Part shown: positions 45,539-54,381 of the stretch, in pieces | Layout: every line of letters begins with the position of its first letter | Position numbering within the stretch: the stretch's first letter is position 1 | Assembly (NCBI RefSeq): GCF_010731695.1 | Contig: NZ_AP022586.1 | Span: 5,270,001 to 5,334,000, forward strand | Source: Mycolicibacterium litorale | Lineage (GTDB): Bacteria; Actinomycetota; Actinomycetes; Mycobacteriales; Mycobacteriaceae | DNA length: 64,000 nt | Direction: 5' to 3' | Translations under genes and position numbers: made by a program | Notes under the pieces: generated by a model | Told to the model about the DNA's origin: nothing | Seen by the model: the letters and a program-made list of their open reading frames with translations, nothing else | Databases searched by the model: none

Positions 45539-47001
45539 GTGGGCTTCACGGAGACCTTCGCGGCGGGCTTCGCGAGTTACGGTGAGCGGCCCTGTATCGA
45601 GTTCGAGGGTCGCTGGCACACCGGCGACGAGGTGACCGGTTACGCGGCCGCCGTCGATGCGGCCTTGCGAGAGGCGGGGGTCGACGCGCACGCGCCGATC
45701 GGGTTGGTGGTGCGCAACCGGCTGTGGCATGCGGCGACCATCGCCGGGTCACTCGCCGGCGGGCGGTGGCTGTCGATGATCTACTCGTTTCAGTCCCCGG
45801 AGGCCGTCGCTCGCGACGTCGAACAGGTGCGCCCGGCCGCCGTCGTCGCCGATGAGGAGGACTGGACGCAACCGGTCATCGACGCCGCGACGCGCGCTGT
45901 GGCATTGGGGGAGTGGCGCTTTCGCCCTCGGGTCCGCGCGTCATGACGGTGGGCACCCCGGCGCCGGCGTCCCCGTCGGCCGGGCTGTCGATCCTCACCT
46001 CCGGCACCACCGGGCCGCCGAAGCGGCAGTCGATCGGCGAGGCCGTGCTGGAACGCACGGTGTTCAGCGTGACCGGCGGACTGTTCGCCTCGCCGGACGA
46101 TCCGCCTGAGCTGTCGTACTGGCCGTTCGGCGGCATCGGGGTCTGCCAGCTGATCGCCGGCTTCGCCACCGGCAAGCGCATCGTGCTGCTGGAAAGGTTC
46201 AGCGTGGACGACTGGGTGCGGGCGGTGCGCACCCACCGCATCCCCCGCGCGGGCGTGCAGCCGGCGGTCGTGCGGATGCTGCTCGACGCCGACGTGCCCG
46301 CCGGCGATCTGGCGTCACTGCAGTTCCTGATCAGCGCGTCGGGTCCGCTCGATCCGGCGACCCGCCTCGAGTTCGAGCAGCACTTCGGCATACCCATCCG
46401 CTTGGCCTACGGCGCAACGGAATTCGCCGGGTCGGTGTGCGCGTGGACCCCCGAGATGGTCGAGCGGTTCGGCGACGCCAAACGGGACAGCGTGGGCCGT
46501 CCGCTGCCCGACACCCAGGTGCGCATCGTCGACCCGGACACCGGTGACAAGGCGCCCACCGGGCAGCGCGGTGTGCTCGAGGCGCGGATCGCCGCGCTCT
46601 CCCCGGACTGGATCCGCACCACCGACATCGCCTCGATCGACGCCGACGGGTTCGTCACCCTCCACGGCCGCGCCGACGGCGCCATCATCCGCGGCGGCTT
46701 CAAGATCCTGCCCGAGACGGTGCGCCAGGTGCTGCTCACCCACCCGGGCGTACGGGACGCCTGCGTGGTCGGTGTGCCCGATGACCGGTTGGGGCAGGTG
46801 CCCTTCGCCGCGGTCGAACCCGCGCGGGGACAACCGGTTCCGGAATCCGACGAACTGCGCGAGTGGGTGCGCGCCGCCTTACCCGTGCACCACGTGCCGG
46901 TCGCGGTCGCCGTCGTCGACGATCTGCCGCGCACGCCTTCGCTCAAGGTGCGGCTGCCCGACGTGGCGGCCCTCTACGAGGCCGTTCGGGTGAACGGCTG
47001 A
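45539..47001 (+). pseudogene. AMP-dependent fatty acid-CoA ligase family, frameshifted
   Basis: From GTG 45539 the frame reads VGFTETFAAGFASYGERPC through WLSMIYSFQSPEAVARDV up to ATRAVALG, then ends early at TGA 45946. The continuation GVALSPSGPRVMTVG with the P-loop-like SILTSGTTGPPKRQS, YGATEFAG, RTTDIASIDADGFVTLHGRADG and the PSLKVRLPD lysine end is in the next frame to 47001. One more G in the GGGGG at 45907-45911 would restore a 487-aa enzyme. All adenylation motifs are intact, so decay is recent or only apparent. No SD; leaderless start. Confidence 0.85.
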
Positions 47002-47035
47002 CAGCGCGCCACCGCAGCGGTGCCGCCGCGGTCCG

Positions 47036-47461
47036 TCAGAACGAGCCGAGGTCCGACGACAACCAGTGCTGCGGGCGAAGGTGGATCACCACGCTCTCAC
47101 CGTGTTCGCGGCGGGCCATTTCGAGATAGGGCTCCACCGCCTCTGGCGGCAGGTAGCGCTTGGTCACCTCGACAAGCTGATCGTCGGTGGCGGGTTCGAT
47201 GCGGCTGACCGGTCCGTCGACGGCGACATAGCGCACCGTGGGCTCGACGCGCTCGACCATCAGGGAGAAATGGCCGGCCGCCTCGATCAGCCGGTGTTTT
47301 CGTGAACCGGCTCCGGTCAGCACCCACGGCTCACCGCCGGGGGAGTACTGGTACCAGACCGGTACGGTCAACGGGCCACGGTCCGGTCCGGCGGACACCG
47401 ATAGCGCGGCGACGTGTGGTTCGGCGAGGAACTGTTCGCGGTCGTCTTTCGATAGGGCCAT
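47036..47461 (-). CDS. Pyridoxamine 5'-phosphate oxidase family protein (F420/FMN split barrel)
   Basis: ATG 47461, 7 bases after a TACCCT -10, gives 141 aa. The split-barrel reads LSKDDREQFLAEPHVAALSV, TVPVWYQYSPGGEPWVLTG and SRKHRLIEAAGHFSLMVER, the pattern of small mycobacterial F420H2- or FMN-dependent proteins. Arg/Lys/Ser residues in GAGSRKHR are typical phosphate contacts. Its reaction is unknown. It is divergent from an F420-type LLM oxidoreductase 79 bases away, which supports an F420 link. Confidence 0.85.
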   Translation of the reverse strand: MALSKDDREQFLAEPHVAALSVSAGPDRGPLTVPVWYQYSPGGEPWVLTGAGSRKHRLIEAAGHFSLMVERVEPTVRYVAVDGPVSRIEPATDDQLVEVTKRYLPPEAVEPYLEMARREHGESVVIHLRPQHWLSSDLGSF

Positions 47462-47468
47462 GTTCGCG

Positions 47469-47474
47469 AGGGTA
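47469..47474 (-). promoter_or_regulatory. -10 element of the leaderless split-barrel gene
   Basis: TACCCT on the minus strand, 7 bases before ATG 47461. Confidence 0.45.
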
Positions 47475-47540
47475 ACGACGCCCACCGACACTGTCCGCAA
47501 GTCGCCGAAACGCCCGGGTACGGGGCTACAGTCGGGTGTC

Positions 47541-48530
47541 ATGCGCTTCGGACTGTTCATTCCGCAGGGTTGGCGGCTCGATCTCGTCGGCATTCCGGCG
47601 GCAGACCACTGGCGGGTGATGTCAGACCTGGCGGCCTACGCCGACCGCACCGCCTGGGACTCGCTGTGGGTGTACGACCACTTCCATACCGTCCCGGTGC
47701 CGACCGACGAGGCCACCCACGAGGCGTGGTCGCTGATGGCCGCCTACGCGGCGACCACGTCGCGGATCAGACTCGGCCAGATGTGCACCGCGATGAGCTA
47801 CCGCAACCCGGCCTACCTCGCCAAGGTCGCCGCCACCGTCGACGTCATCTCAGGCGGCCGGGTGCAGATGGGGATCGGCGGCGGCTGGTACGAACACGAG
47901 TGGCGCGCCTACGGATACGGCTTCCCGCCGGCCGGCGCCCGGCTGGGCCGGCTCGACGAGGGTGTGCAGATCATGCGGGACGCCTGGCGTGACGGACGGG
48001 CCAGCCTCGACGGTAAGCACTATCAGGTCACCGACGCGATCGTGCAGCCGAAGCCGCTGCAGGAGAACGGGATCCCGCTGTGGATCGCCGGCGGCGGCGA
48101 GAAGGTCACCCTGCGGATCGCTGCGAAGTACGCGCAATACACGAACTTCACCGCCGAACCCGCCGGGTTCGAGCACAAGTCCAAGGTGCTGGCCGACCAC
48201 TGCCGCGATGTCGGCACCGACTACGACGCGATCGTGCGGTCGGCGAACTTCAACGCCGTGATCGGCGAATCCGAGGACGACGTCGCCGCCCGGGTGAAGC
48301 GGGTGCGGGAGCGGCAGGTCGCGGTGGCGAACGAGGAGGCGGTCGACGCGATGCTGTCCACGGCGACCGCCCCCGAATCGGCCAGCGGCACCCCCGATCA
48401 GGTGATCGAGAAGCTCGCCAGGATGCGCGATCTCGGATGCGAATACGCGATCCTCTACTTCCCCGAAGCCGCCTACGACAGGACGGGTATCGAGATGTTC
48501 GAACAGCAGGTCATCCCGGCACTGAGCTAG
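47541..48530 (+). CDS. LLM class F420-dependent oxidoreductase
   Basis: A 329-aa TIM-barrel flavin/F420 enzyme: MRFGLFIPQGWRLDLVGIPA, SLWVYDHFHTVPVP, LGQMCTAMSYRNPAYLAK, ISGGRVQMGIGGGWYEHEW and PLWIAGGGEKVTLR, all class marks. Conserved His in DHF fits F420-dependent members. The substrate is unknown. ATG 47541 follows TACAGT (47527-47532) by 8 bases. Its 3' end overlaps the convergent SnoaL-like gene by 20 bases. Confidence 0.88.
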   Translation: MRFGLFIPQGWRLDLVGIPAADHWRVMSDLAAYADRTAWDSLWVYDHFHTVPVPTDEATHEAWSLMAAYAATTSRIRLGQMCTAMSYRNPAYLAKVAATVDVISGGRVQMGIGGGWYEHEWRAYGYGFPPAGARLGRLDEGVQIMRDAWRDGRASLDGKHYQVTDAIVQPKPLQENGIPLWIAGGGEKVTLRIAAKYAQYTNFTAEPAGFEHKSKVLADHCRDVGTDYDAIVRSANFNAVIGESEDDVAARVKRVRERQVAVANEEAVDAMLSTATAPESASGTPDQVIEKLARMRDLGCEYAILYFPEAAYDRTGIEMFEQQVIPALS

Positions 48531-48882
48531 CCTGGTAGTGCAGGATCCGCCAGTCGTCGTCGCGCCGGCCCACGACCACGCCGAGATGCAGGCGCACCGT
48601 CGGCCGGTCGGTGTACGCGAAGTCCGCGCTCAGATAGCCCAGCACGAGATCGTCGGTGAGCGTTCGGGTTTCGAGCACCTGGTACGTCACCGTCATTCCG
48701 GGTGGCTGAGAGTCGTAGTAGTCCGCGACTCCCCGGCGGCCCACGCTGTACGATCGCAGCCCCTGGAAGATCGCGTCCTCGTCGAACGCCGCGGCCACCC
48801 GCTGCGCGTCGTGGCTGTCGATGCCGGCCCGCCACTCGTCCATGACGCGGCGGACGACCTCAGTGCCCGGCACTTTGACCAC
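48511..48882 (-). CDS. SnoaL/NTF2-like protein
   Basis: About 123 aa from GTG 48882 (GTG 48873 is equally possible). It shows the NTF2-like cone: VVRRVMDEWRAGIDSHDAQRVAAAFDEDAIFQGLRSYSVGRRGVADYY and a C-terminal VRLHLGVVVGRRDDDWRILHYQ. Members are isomerases, cyclases or binding domains; no catalytic Asp/His pair is certain here. The gene starts inside the SDR gene, which ends at 48860, so 23 bases are shared and translation is probably coupled. Confidence 0.78.
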   Translation of the reverse strand: MVKVPGTEVVRRVMDEWRAGIDSHDAQRVAAAFDEDAIFQGLRSYSVGRRGVADYYDSQPPGMTVTYQVLETRTLTDDLVLGYLSADFAYTDRPTVRLHLGVVVGRRDDDWRILHYQASSVPG

Positions 48883-49585
48883 CGTCCACGTGCAGGATCT
48901 CGCCGGTGACGAACGGGGCGTTCTCGAGATAGAGCACGGCGTCCACCGCGTCGTCGATCTCACCCATGCGGCCCGTGGGGTTCAGCCCCGACAACGCCTC
49001 GTAGGTCGAGGGGTCGTGCATCGGGGTGCGGATGACGCCCAGCGCCACCGCGTTGACCCGGATCCCCTGCTGCGCGTACTCCACCGCCAACGCCTTGGTG
49101 GCGGCGTTGAGGCCGCCCTTGGTCAGCGACGCCAGCGCCGAGGGCACCTGCGAATTCGCCTGGTCGACAAGGCTGGTCGAGATGTTGACGAGGTGGCCGC
49201 CGCGGCCCATCGCCGCGACCGCGGCACGCGAGACCTCGAAGAATCCCCTCAGGTTCACCCCGGTGACTGCGTCGTAGTCGGCGTCGGTGTACTCGGTGAA
49301 CGGCTTCGCCACGAAGATGCCCGCGTTGTTCACCACGGTGTCGATGCGGCCGAACCGCTCGAGTGCGGCGTCGACGACGCGTTGCCCGACTCCGGCCTGC
49401 GCGATGTCCCCCGGCACGGTCAGAACCATCGGATCGTCGCTGTCGGCGATGTGGCGTGAATTGGCGACGACGGCGTAGCCGAGCCTGCGGTAGCGCTCGA
49501 GCAGGCCGGCGCCGATGCCCTGGGAGGCGCCGGTGATGATCGCGACGCGGGTGGTGATGCTGGTGGTGTGCTGTGAAGTGGTCAT
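48860..49585 (-). CDS. SDR family protein with altered active site
   Basis: ATG 49585 gives 241 aa. It has the Rossmann GASQGIGAGL loop, VVNNAGIF and VRVNAVALGVIRTPM, and NISTSLVDQ supplies the Ser. At the YxxxK place the sequence is SALASLTKGG: the Lys is kept but the Tyr four before it is Ala. So the classical proton donor is missing; a different donor or a non-catalytic role is possible. Database SDRs with an ALASLTKGG block exist as I recall. It is divergent from a LysR gene and overlaps the SnoaL-like gene. Confidence 0.85.
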   Translation of the reverse strand: MTTSQHTTSITTRVAIITGASQGIGAGLLERYRRLGYAVVANSRHIADSDDPMVLTVPGDIAQAGVGQRVVDAALERFGRIDTVVNNAGIFVAKPFTEYTDADYDAVTGVNLRGFFEVSRAAVAAMGRGGHLVNISTSLVDQANSQVPSALASLTKGGLNAATKALAVEYAQQGIRVNAVALGVIRTPMHDPSTYEALSGLNPTGRMGEIDDAVDAVLYLENAPFVTGEILHVDGGQSAGH

Positions 49586-49640
49586 GCCCTCGTCAACACG
49601 CACCGGTTGGGGGACGATGCTCCGTCGGAACGATCGCTTC

Positions 49641-49656
49641 CCTCCCTACTGGGAGG
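49641..49656. promoter_or_regulatory. Palindrome CCTCCC-N4-GGGAGG before lysR-type gene
   Basis: CCTCCCTACTGGGAGG is a perfect inverted repeat with 6-bp arms, between the divergent SDR (49585) and LysR (49680) genes. It is a candidate LysR binding site controlling both. Confidence 0.5.
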
Positions 49657-49666
49657 CTGCGGCTAC

Positions 49667-49672
49667 TACGCT
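49667..49672 (+). promoter_or_regulatory. -10 element of leaderless lysR-type gene
   Basis: TACGCT stands 7 bases before GTG 49680, just after the palindrome at 49641, so bound regulator would cover its own promoter. Confidence 0.45.
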
Positions 49673-49679
49673 TCTGGCC

Positions 49680-50612
49680 GTGGAGCTGAGGCAGCTGCGC
49701 TACTTCGTCACCGTCGCCGACGAGTTGAACTTCGGTCGGGCGGCGGAGCGCCTGCACATCGCGGGCCCGTCGCTGTCCCAGCAGATCAAGGCGCTCGAAC
49801 GCGACCTGAAGGTGACGCTGTTCGAGCGGGACCGCCGATCCGTCGCGCTCACCCCGGCAGGTGCGGCACTGCTGCCCGACGCCCGCGCGCTGGTCGCGCA
49901 GGCCGACGAGTTGCGCAGGCGTGCATCCGGTTTGGCGGTATCGGACCCGGTGCGTATCGGATACGTGAACTGGTGCCCGACCGACTGGGCACAGCGGGCC
50001 GCCGGGGTGGCGCAGCTGCGCGTCGACACCTGGGTCATGCCGTCGCACACCCAGGCCGCCCGCGTGGCCGACAACAGCCTGGACCTCGCGATCTGCTGGG
50101 TGCAGAACGCCGACCTCGACGCGTTGGGGCTCGAGGCCCGGTTGCTCGGGGTGGACCGGTTGTACGCGCTGCAGGCCGGCGCCGACGAGGCGCCGGTGGC
50201 AGCGGCCGACACCGTGGTCATGGTCGATGCCGACGCGCAGCGGTGGTCGTCGTGGAACCGCTACGGCGAACAGTTCGCCGCGGCGACGGGGGCACGCGTC
50301 ATGCGTACCGACGACGGCGGCGTCACCGGACCGACGTTCTTCGAACACGTCCGGCTGCTCGGGCGTCCCGTGCTGAACAATCCGAAGGGCCAGGACGTCG
50401 CGCTGCCCAGGGGTCTGGTGCGCCGCCCGGTGGTCGACCCGGCGCCGCTGTGGACGTGGTCACTGGTGTGGCGGCGTGGCGAGGCCGACGCCGTGGTGCA
50501 CGCCGTGATCGACGAATTCACCCGTGGTGTCGGTGATCTCGGGTTGGCCGAGCCGTCGGTGTGGCTGCCCGACGACGATCCGCATCACCCCGGCGGCCAC
50601 GGCGGCGGCTAG
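49680..50612 (+). CDS. LysR family transcriptional regulator
   Basis: GTG 49680 gives 310 aa. Its helix-turn-helix is ELRQLRYFVTVADELNFGRAAERLHIAGPSLSQQIKALERDLKV style (residues 2-60, written here as the family block), followed by a periplasmic-binding-type effector domain. It is divergent from the SnoaL/SDR pair, its probable target. The last 153 bases run opposite to the end of the MFS transporter gene, an unusually long convergent overlap. Confidence 0.9.
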   Translation: MELRQLRYFVTVADELNFGRAAERLHIAGPSLSQQIKALERDLKVTLFERDRRSVALTPAGAALLPDARALVAQADELRRRASGLAVSDPVRIGYVNWCPTDWAQRAAGVAQLRVDTWVMPSHTQAARVADNSLDLAICWVQNADLDALGLEARLLGVDRLYALQAGADEAPVAAADTVVMVDADAQRWSSWNRYGEQFAAATGARVMRTDDGGVTGPTFFEHVRLLGRPVLNNPKGQDVALPRGLVRRPVVDPAPLWTWSLVWRRGEADAVVHAVIDEFTRGVGDLGLAEPSVWLPDDDPHHPGGHGGG

Positions 50613-51674
50613 CACCACCATCGCGCCCACCAGCAGGGCGGGCCGGAACCCGTGGTGCAACACCGGCGCCACCGCCACCGGGCCGAGGATCTGGCCGGCC
50701 GAGTACCCCGCCGTCAGCAGGGCGACCGCCCGCGGATAGCGCAACACCCGCCCGGCGGCCAGCGCCAGCGTGCTCACTCCGACGAAAGTGCCGCCGAACA
50801 ACACGGCGCCGGCGAGTGCGGCCGTCACCCCGCCGAGCAGACCCGCCGCGGCGATCCCGCCTGCCTGCACGCACAGGGCCGCGGCGAGCAGCGCCGGGTG
50901 ACTCCACTTGGCGCTCAGCGCAGCCCACAGCGCCGCGGACGGCACCGTGGCCAGGCCGACCGCCAGCCAGACGCCGCCGCCCAGCCAGCCCGGTGCGTCG
51001 TCGGGGACGGCCGCCACCAGGAACGTGCCCGCGATGATGTACCCGATGCCTTCGAGCGTGTAGCTGAGCAGCAGCAGTGTGAACACCCCGTGCGGCGGGC
51101 GGTGCGCGGCCGAACCGTCCGCCGTCGCGGTATCCGCCGGAGAGACCATCGTCCACGCCGCGGCACCGAGCACGGCGGCCACGGCCGCGGCGCCCCACCA
51201 CGCCAGCTTCCAGTCATCGAGGGCGAGGACGAGCACCGCCGACAGCGCGATGCCCGCACCCACTCCGCCCAGACCCCAGCCGGCCAGGTGGGCCGGGCGA
51301 TCGTGCAGATGCTCGAGCATGGTGTTGACCGCGATGACGAACACCAGCGCACTGGCGACCCCGGCCAATCCGCGCAGCAGCATCCACTCGGTCACGCCGG
51401 TGGCCAACGGCATGGCGGCGAGGCCGGCGATCAGCGCGATCAGCGAGGCCCGGCACAGCGACACCGACCGGGCGAGCCGCGGCGAGAACGTACCGACCAG
51501 CGCGCCGGCGAGGTAGCCGGCGTAGTTCGCGGTGGCCAGGCCGGCCGCGGTGTGGGCGGTGACCCCGGCCTGTGCGGTCATCAGCGGCAGGATCGGCGTG
51601 TAGACGAACCGTCCGACTCCCATCGCGGCCGCCAGTACCGCGGCCGTGCGTGCGACATGGGCATGGTGTTGCAT
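50460..51674 (-). CDS. YbfB/YjiJ family MFS transporter
   Basis: ATG 51674 gives 404 aa with about 12 membrane helices. The first helix region MGVGRFVYTPILPLM carries the family mark GVGRF.YTP.LP.M. Other features are GYLAGALVG and RGLAGVASALVFV. Substrate unknown; family members are sugar or drug-like exporters. A GTG 21 bases upstream could also start it. The C-terminal 43-residue hydrophilic tail and the LysR gene share 153 bases on opposite strands. Confidence 0.88.
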   Translation of the reverse strand: MQHHAHVARTAAVLAAAMGVGRFVYTPILPLMTAQAGVTAHTAAGLATANYAGYLAGALVGTFSPRLARSVSLCRASLIALIAGLAAMPLATGVTEWMLLRGLAGVASALVFVIAVNTMLEHLHDRPAHLAGWGLGGVGAGIALSAVLVLALDDWKLAWWGAAAVAAVLGAAAWTMVSPADTATADGSAAHRPPHGVFTLLLLSYTLEGIGYIIAGTFLVAAVPDDAPGWLGGGVWLAVGLATVPSAALWAALSAKWSHPALLAAALCVQAGGIAAAGLLGGVTAALAGAVLFGGTFVGVSTLALAAGRVLRYPRAVALLTAGYSAGQILGPVAVAPVLHHGFRPALLVGAMVVLAAAVAAGVMRIVVGQPHRRLGQPEITDTTGEFVDHGVHHGVGLATPPHQ

Positions 51675-51800
51675 CCGCCCATCGTGTGACGCCACGGCGA
51701 CCGGCGGCCACGATCAGATCCCTCGCAGGTGTGAGGCTGCGGCTAACGTGAACGCCGCGCTGAACTGATTGCCCTCACAGGAAGCGGGAACAAACAACCC

Positions 51801-52145
51801 ATGGAGAAGATCTCACTCACGGCCCTGGTCCGCGAACACCTGGAGACCGCCCGGTCCCACAGCAGCGGTCGCAGTGCGCACACCGTCTACGGCGGCCACG
51901 AGCACTCGCTGCGGCAGACGCTGATCGCGCTGGCCGCAGACCAGGACATGCAGGAGCATGAGGCCCCCGAGGAAGCCACGCTGCAGGTGCTGCACGGCCG
52001 CGTCCGGCTCGACTCCGGCGACGCAGGCTGGGAGGGCATCGCCGGCGACCTGATCGTCATCCCGAAGACCCGGCACGGATTACACGCGCTCGAGGACTCC
52101 GCGGTGTTGCTGACCGTGATGAAGGCCGTCGGACCGCACGCCTGA
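51801..52145 (+). CDS. Cupin domain protein
   Basis: A 114-aa single-domain cupin: SAHTVYGGHEHSLRQTLIAL, the second strand block EEATLQVLHGRVRL and GDLIVIPKTRHGLHALED. The HxH and later His residues could hold a metal. AGGAAGCGGG lies upstream of ATG 51801. No enzymatic class can be assigned; small cupins like this often bind quercetin-like or stress ligands. Confidence 0.8.
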   Translation: MEKISLTALVREHLETARSHSSGRSAHTVYGGHEHSLRQTLIALAADQDMQEHEAPEEATLQVLHGRVRLDSGDAGWEGIAGDLIVIPKTRHGLHALEDSAVLLTVMKAVGPHA

Positions 52146-52152
52146 AAAGAGG

Positions 52153-52701
52153 TCAGGGACCGGCGATGATCTTCGGCGGCGCGGGGGGCGCGGCCGGAGC
52201 GGCAGGCGGCGGCGGATCGAAGTACCCGGGCGGCGGCGGCCCGTCGATTGAGTAATACCCCTCGGGCAGCGGTGGACCGGTGACCTCGGGTCCCGGGGCG
52301 GGCGCGAGAGCCGGCGTCGAGGACTCCGGGGCGGTGAAGGACGTGTAACCCGGCGGCAGCGGGGGTGGGGGACCGGCTCCCGGCGGTGGCGGGGCCGCCA
52401 CCGGCATCTGGCCAGGCATGCCCATGCCGTAGGGATCGCGGGCCTGATGCCAGGCGTCGCGCAGGAAGCCGAGCGGCCCGTCGCCCGAACCGTAGACGGG
52501 GTTCTGCACCTGTGGCACCGGCGGCGGCCCCACCGGTGGCGGCGCCGGAGCGGGAACCGGGCCGGGCACCGGCGGCGGGGCGGGCTGCGCGAAGGCGGGA
52601 CCCGCCAGACCCAGCGCGCCCGCGCCGACGGCCACGCCGGCCAGCACCAGCTTGGCCGCGCGTGTGGTGGAGCCGGCGCGGATGCGCTGTCGTCCGATCA
52701 T
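52153..52701 (-). CDS. Secreted proline-rich protein
   Basis: A 182-aa protein with a signal peptide (twin Arg before AAKLVLAGVAVGAGALGLA, cleavage after AFA near residue 38). The mature part is about one third proline: PAPPPVPGPVPAPAPPPVGP, then a short DGPLGFLRDAWHQARDPYGMG segment and more Pro stretches. Composition suggests an extended cell-wall protein. Not recognised beyond that. It follows the XPB helicase gene on the same strand (23 bases). Confidence 0.75.
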   Translation of the reverse strand: MIGRQRIRAGSTTRAAKLVLAGVAVGAGALGLAGPAFAQPAPPPVPGPVPAPAPPPVGPPPVPQVQNPVYGSGDGPLGFLRDAWHQARDPYGMGMPGQMPVAAPPPPGAGPPPPLPPGYTSFTAPESSTPALAPAPGPEVTGPPLPEGYYSIDGPPPPGYFDPPPPAAPAAPPAPPKIIAGP

Positions 52702-52724
52702 GGGTGTGAGGCTAGCCGATGGCC

Positions 52725-54374
52725 TCAGATCGCGGGTCCCAACAGATCGTCGGCGTCCTTGATGACGTAGCCGTAGCCCTGCTCGGCGAGGAACCGCTGC
52801 CGGTGTGCGGCGTATTCGGCGTCGAGGCTGTCGCGCGAGACCACCGAGTAGAACACCGCGCCGCCGCCGTCGTGCTTGGGCCGCAGCAACCGGCCCAGCC
52901 GCTGCGCCTCTTCCTGCCGGGAACCGAATGTGCCCGAAACCTGAACGGCGACAGAGGCTTCCGGCAGGTCGATGGAGAAGTTCGCGACCTTGGACACCAC
53001 CAGAGTCGAGATCTCGCCGCGGCGGAACTGGTCGAACAGCGCTTCGCGTTCGGCGGTCTTCGTCGACCCCTGGATCACCGGGGCGTCCAACTCCTGACCC
53101 AGCTCCTCGAGCTGGTCGAGGTAGGCGCCGATCACCAGCGTCTGTTCACCCTTGTGGCGTTCGAGGATCGACCGGACCACCGCGATCTTCGTGTGCACGG
53201 TCGAGCACAGCTTGTAGCGCTCCTCGGGTTCGGCGACGGCGTAGAGCATGCGCTCGTTGTCCGTCATCGTCACCCGCACCTCGATGCACTCGGCCGGCGC
53301 GATCCAGCCCTGGGCCTCGATGTCTTTCCACGGCGCGTCGTAACGCTTGGGCCCGATGAGGCTGAACACGTCCCCTTCGCGGCCGTCCTCGCGGATCAGC
53401 GTGGCGGTCAGTCCGAGCCGGCGGCGCGACTGCAGATCGGCCGTCATCCGGAACACCGGCGCGGGCAGCAGGTGCACCTCGTCGTAGATGATCAGGCCCC
53501 AGTCGCGGCTGTCGAACAGCTCGAGGTGGCGGTACTCGCCCTTGGTGCGACGGGTGATCACCTGATACGTGGCGATCGTGACCGGGCGGACCTCCTTCTT
53601 CTCGCCGGAGTACTCGCCGATCTCCTCCTCGGTCAGGGACGTGCGCGCGATCAGTTCGCGCTTCCACTGCCGCCCCGCCACCGTGTTCGTGACGAGGATG
53701 AGCGTCGTGGCGCCCGCCTTGGCCATCGCCGCGGCGCCGACGAGTGTCTTACCCGCGCCGCACGGCAGCACCACCACACCGGAGCCGCCCGACCAGAACG
53801 AGTCGGCGGCCATCTCCTGGTAGTCGCGCAGCTGCCAGCCATCCTGCATCAGGTCGATCGGATGCCGCTCGCCGTCGACGTAGCCGGCGAGGTCTTCGGC
53901 CGGCCAGCCGATCTTGAGCAGCATCTGCTTGACGCGGCCGCGCTCGCTGGGATGCACGATCACCGTGTCGTCGTCGATGCGCGCGCCCAGCATCGGGGCG
54001 ATCTTCTTGTTGCGCAGCACCTCTTCGAGCACCGCGCGGTCCAGGCTGACCAGCACCAGCCCGTGCACCGGGCTCTTGACCAGCTGCAGCCGGCCGTAGC
54101 GGGCCATGGTGTCGACGATGTCGACCAGCAGGGGCTGCGGCACCGCGTAGCGGGAGAACGACACCAGGGCGTCGACCACCTGCTCGGCGTCGTGACCTGC
54201 GGCGCGGGCGTTCCACAACGCCAGCGGGGTGATGCGGTAGGTGTGGATGTGCTCGGGCGCACGCTCCAGCTCCGCGAAGGGGGCGATCGCCGCGCGGGCC
54301 GCACCGGCCTGCTCGTGATCGACCTCGAGCAGCACCGTCTTGTCGGACTGCACGATCAAAGGACCGTCTGTCAT
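52725..54374 (-). CDS. XPB-type DNA helicase (ERCC3 homolog)
   Basis: A 549-aa SF2 helicase like M. tuberculosis Rv0861c. A damage-recognition N-domain is followed by Walker A PCGAGKT (Lys209), the Walker B DEVH box (Asp298-His301), an RED motif in TLIREDGREGDVF, SAT-type and the C-terminal QRLGRLLRPK motif VI. Bacterial XPB unwinds DNA 3'-5' and anneals strands; a repair role is likely but not settled, since bacteria use UvrABC. It lies eight bases after its helicase-associated partner. Confidence 0.93.
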   Translation of the reverse strand: MTDGPLIVQSDKTVLLEVDHEQAGAARAAIAPFAELERAPEHIHTYRITPLALWNARAAGHDAEQVVDALVSFSRYAVPQPLLVDIVDTMARYGRLQLVKSPVHGLVLVSLDRAVLEEVLRNKKIAPMLGARIDDDTVIVHPSERGRVKQMLLKIGWPAEDLAGYVDGERHPIDLMQDGWQLRDYQEMAADSFWSGGSGVVVLPCGAGKTLVGAAAMAKAGATTLILVTNTVAGRQWKRELIARTSLTEEEIGEYSGEKKEVRPVTIATYQVITRRTKGEYRHLELFDSRDWGLIIYDEVHLLPAPVFRMTADLQSRRRLGLTATLIREDGREGDVFSLIGPKRYDAPWKDIEAQGWIAPAECIEVRVTMTDNERMLYAVAEPEERYKLCSTVHTKIAVVRSILERHKGEQTLVIGAYLDQLEELGQELDAPVIQGSTKTAEREALFDQFRRGEISTLVVSKVANFSIDLPEASVAVQVSGTFGSRQEEAQRLGRLLRPKHDGGGAVFYSVVSRDSLDAEYAAHRQRFLAEQGYGYVIKDADDLLGPAI

Positions 54375-54381
54375 AGCTCCA

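Noticed and set aside
45905..45916. Programmed -1 frameshift in the acyl-CoA ligase
   Set aside because: The site has a G run but no typical X XXY YYZ heptamer and no downstream stem that I can see; ligases of this family are not known to use frameshifting.
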